From assembly GCA_019636195.1 (NCBI GenBank), contig JAHBYA010000008.1:104675-168674 (forward strand): 64,000 nucleotides of DNA, in the 5' to 3' direction. Positions 62,342-64,000 of the stretch are shown here, in pieces; the stretch's first letter is position 1; each line of letters starts with the position of its first letter. Origin of the DNA: Planctomycetota bacterium (GTDB taxonomy: Bacteria; Planctomycetota; UBA8742; UBA2392). The translations under genes and the position numbers were made by a program. The notes beneath the pieces are model-generated. The model searched no databases and was not told the DNA's origin. It saw nothing but the letters and a program-made list of their open reading frames with translations.

Positions 62342-62983
62342 TCAATGTGGGTAGCCCAGCGTCTGGTACACGCGCACGTCATCAAACCAGGCGCTGCCGG
62401 CCGATGGCCCCTCAAGGCTGACTGTAAGTTGCAGTGCACCCATAGGCTGGGTGGTGCTGGCGGCAAGCTGGCCGTCGCGCTTCCAGAAGTGGCCGCCGCT
62501 GCTGAGGTTCGCGCCCTCAAACTCAAACAGGTGAAACGCGCCGTCAGTGGCCCAGGCCACGGTCACGGGCGGGGTGGTACCCATGACGTAAGTGATCTGG
62601 CCTTCTTCGACTGTTACGGACGCAACCACGTTGGCGCCGCTGCGCAGCACAAAGGCCGCGCTGGAGCCGCTGCCGGGCGCGGGGTCTATGGCAATGCGCA
62701 CCGCGAACTTGGAAGTTGCGTCAAAGGGCCCGGCCGTAAGCCCGCTTTGCACACCCGAGCCGTCAAGACGCATTGCGGGCGCCGGGTCGCCGAATGCCAT
62801 GTCCTGCGACACAATGCCCGGGCCAATGTCTGTCCATACCGCGGCCGGAAACGTGGAGGCCTTGAACTGCTCGTTGAGCAGATAGTGGTACGGTTTGCGG
62901 CCATCGCCGGTCGAGTCGGTCTCAGAGCACGCGCACAACAGCAAGCCAAGGGCAGCAACCGCGCAAAGAGTGCGAATCGGCAT
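62342..62983 (-). CDS. Lipoprotein with concanavalin-like domain
   Basis: A 213-residue lipoprotein. The signal peptide MPIRTLCAVAALGLLLC ends at the lipobox (LLCAC). The mature part is beta-rich (KASTFPAAVWTDIGPGIVSQ; KFAVRIAIDPAPGSGSSAAF; VTVEEGQITYVMGTTPPVTV; GAFHLFEFEGANLSSGG), fitting a LamG/concanavalin-A-like sandwich that often binds sugars. GGAG precedes the ATG at 62983. It may be part of the same surface-glycan region. Confidence 0.78.
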   Translation of the reverse strand: MPIRTLCAVAALGLLLCACSETDSTGDGRKPYHYLLNEQFKASTFPAAVWTDIGPGIVSQDMAFGDPAPAMRLDGSGVQSGLTAGPFDATSKFAVRIAIDPAPGSGSSAAFVLRSGANVVASVTVEEGQITYVMGTTPPVTVAWATDGAFHLFEFEGANLSSGGHFWKRDGQLAASTTQPMGALQLTVSLEGPSAGSAWFDDVRVYQTLGYPH

Positions 62984-63102
62984 AAAAGGCTCCGAGGGTA
63001 AGCCTACCACGCGGCGACCGCATACAGCGCCGCACAATCCGTTGCTTTCCCGTATTCGAGAAGGTCAAGCCAGCCAAACCCAAGCTGCAATACGCCCCAA
63101 GG

Positions 63103-63131
63103 TTGACAGCCGCCGCAGCCCGGTTGACAGT
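63103..63131 (+). promoter_or_regulatory. Strong -35/-10 promoter with leaderless geometry
   Basis: A perfect TTGACA (63103-63108), a 17-bp spacer and GACAGT (63126-63131) end 7 nt before the ATG at 63139. Confidence 0.65.
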
Positions 63132-63138
63132 GTGGTCC

Positions 63139-63996
63139 ATGAGCTTTCGCCTCGCATTCGCAAGCAACGCCATGAAGCGCTACTCGCTGGACGAGGCGAT
63201 TGACCTTGTCGCGGACGCGGGCTACCAGGGCATTGAGATTCTGCTGGACGTGCCCCACGCCTTTCCGCCGCAGGTCAAAGACGCCGACATTCGGCGCTGG
63301 CGCGAAAAGCTGGCTGCGCGCAAGCTTGCGGTTTCAAACTGCAACGCCTTCATGCTGTACGGCATTGAAGGCTGCCACCGGCCAAGCTGGTGCGAAAAAG
63401 ACCCCGCGCGCCGCAAGCTTCGCATTGAGCACACGCGCCAGTGTCTGCACCTTGCGGCGCGGCTTGGCGCGCCCACCATCAGCACCGAACCCGGCGGCCC
63501 CATCGACGACGGCGTTACCCGGCAGCAAGCCGCCGACTGGTTTGAAGAAGGCATCCGCAGCGTGCTGCCCGACGCAGCCAAAGCCGGCGTGCGCCTGTGC
63601 ATTGAGCCTGAGCCCGGCTTGCTGATTGAGCGGGCCGCCGAGTACGACGAGTTTATGGCGCGTTTCAAAGGCGACCCGCTGGCTGCAAAGTGGCTTGGCT
63701 TGAACTTTGATGTCGGCCACTTTTACTGCGTCAGTGAAGACCCCGCCGCCAACGCCGCGCGTTTTAATGGCCGCATCCACCACATCCAGATTGAAGACAT
63801 CGCCGCTGACCGCGTGCACTTTCACCTGGTACCGGGCGACGGCGCGATTGATTTTGACGCGTTCTTTGGCCAGCTTCGCAAAGCCGACTACGACAACGGC
63901 TGGATCACCGTGGAGCTGTACACCTTTGAACACAAAGCCTTAGAGGTCGCCCGGCGCGCCCGCGAGTTTCTGTTGCCTTACACACAAGGCGCATAG
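63139..63996 (+). CDS. Sugar phosphate isomerase/epimerase-type TIM-barrel protein
   Basis: A 285-residue protein of the AP-endonuclease-2/xylose-isomerase-like TIM-barrel superfamily. LDEAIDLVADAGYQGIEILL is the first beta-alpha unit, GVRLCIEPEPGLLIER is a metal-ligand strand (Glu), WLGLNFDVGHFYC (Asp, His) and RIHHIQIEDIAADRVHFHLV add further metal ligands, and DNGWITVELYTFE is the last strand with Glu. The His/Asp/Glu set fits a divalent-metal isomerase or epimerase; the substrate is unknown. The start at 63139 is fixed by the family N-terminus and a promoter ending 7 nt before it. Confidence 0.88.
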   Translation: MSFRLAFASNAMKRYSLDEAIDLVADAGYQGIEILLDVPHAFPPQVKDADIRRWREKLAARKLAVSNCNAFMLYGIEGCHRPSWCEKDPARRKLRIEHTRQCLHLAARLGAPTISTEPGGPIDDGVTRQQAADWFEEGIRSVLPDAAKAGVRLCIEPEPGLLIERAAEYDEFMARFKGDPLAAKWLGLNFDVGHFYCVSEDPAANAARFNGRIHHIQIEDIAADRVHFHLVPGDGAIDFDAFFGQLRKADYDNGWITVELYTFEHKALEVARRAREFLLPYTQGA

Positions 63997-64000
63997 AGCT

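Noticed and set aside
63004..63258. Minus-strand 84-codon frame with a Cys-containing peptide
   Set aside because: It overlaps the TIM-barrel gene and its promoter, and there is no ribosome site.

Overview
The window is one contiguous, GC-rich (roughly 60-65% by eye) bacterial chromosome segment carrying about 57 protein genes and one tRNA on both strands. No rRNA, CRISPR array, prophage or insertion sequence was seen. Housekeeping genes (pyrG, rplU-rpmA, ispD-rpsO-pnp, dnaX-ybaB, gatCA, fhs) are mixed with many secreted proteins, lipoproteins, HEAT/TPR proteins, a DUF1570-type metallopeptidase and two ECF sigma/anti-sigma pairs. This mix, plus a fused E1 alpha-beta dehydrogenase and abundant short intergenic repeats, suggests Planctomycetota or a related lineage. 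That assignment is inference; there is no rRNA here to settle it.

Layout. 1-6.9 kb: pyrG (cut by the window edge), two small tandem paralogs, a secreted protein broken by a 74-bp duplication-type insertion, and an ASCH / cystathionine beta-synthase / macro-domain cluster. 6.9-14.6 kb: a TPR protein, L21/L27, a 1-Cys-type peroxiredoxin, a TPR-AAA+ / TPR-membrane pair, two tandem lipoprotein paralogs, a 54-residue gene and a VOC protein. 14.6-24.4 kb: a secreted protein with a C-terminal sorting-like tail, a metallopeptidase, a HEAT protein, threonine synthase, an isolated nuoM and the first ECF sigma/anti-sigma pair. 24.6-36.4 kb: ispD, rpsO, pnp, an unusual GspF, PilT, an M3 peptidase, the E1 fusion and tRNA-Leu(CAA). 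36.4-45.4 kb: arfB, an inositol-phosphatase-family enzyme, two TPR-like proteins, an RsbW-like protein, a MobB-like NTPase and the second ECF/FecR-type pair. 45.5-64 kb: a lipoprotein, DUF2752, dnaX-ybaB, a Crp/Fnr regulator, a YeeE/YedE pair, fhs, a CHASE2 adenylate cyclase, a coiled-coil protein, gatCA, a fused glycosyltransferase, a sugar epimerase, a lipoprotein and a TIM-barrel isomerase.

Gene expression signals. About a dozen genes have a TAnnnT-like hexamer ending exactly 6-7 nt before the start codon and no Shine-Dalgarno sequence, the geometry of leaderless mRNAs. Other genes have good AGGAG-type sites. GC-rich hairpin terminators are common.

Most interesting observations: the consistent leaderless promoter geometry; the 74-bp repeat-bounded frameshift in the 2.5-4.3 kb gene; an in-frame, repeat-derived insertion of about 50 codons in the E1 beta domain; a GspF with an extra four-helix membrane insertion and a TTG start; the two-gene TPR-AAA+/TPR-membrane module; the GT9-GT2 fusion; and several families of short dispersed intergenic repeats. 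I did not find a clearly new defence or biosynthetic system. The best candidates for undescribed biology are the TPR-AAA+/TPR-membrane module and the leaderless regulon.
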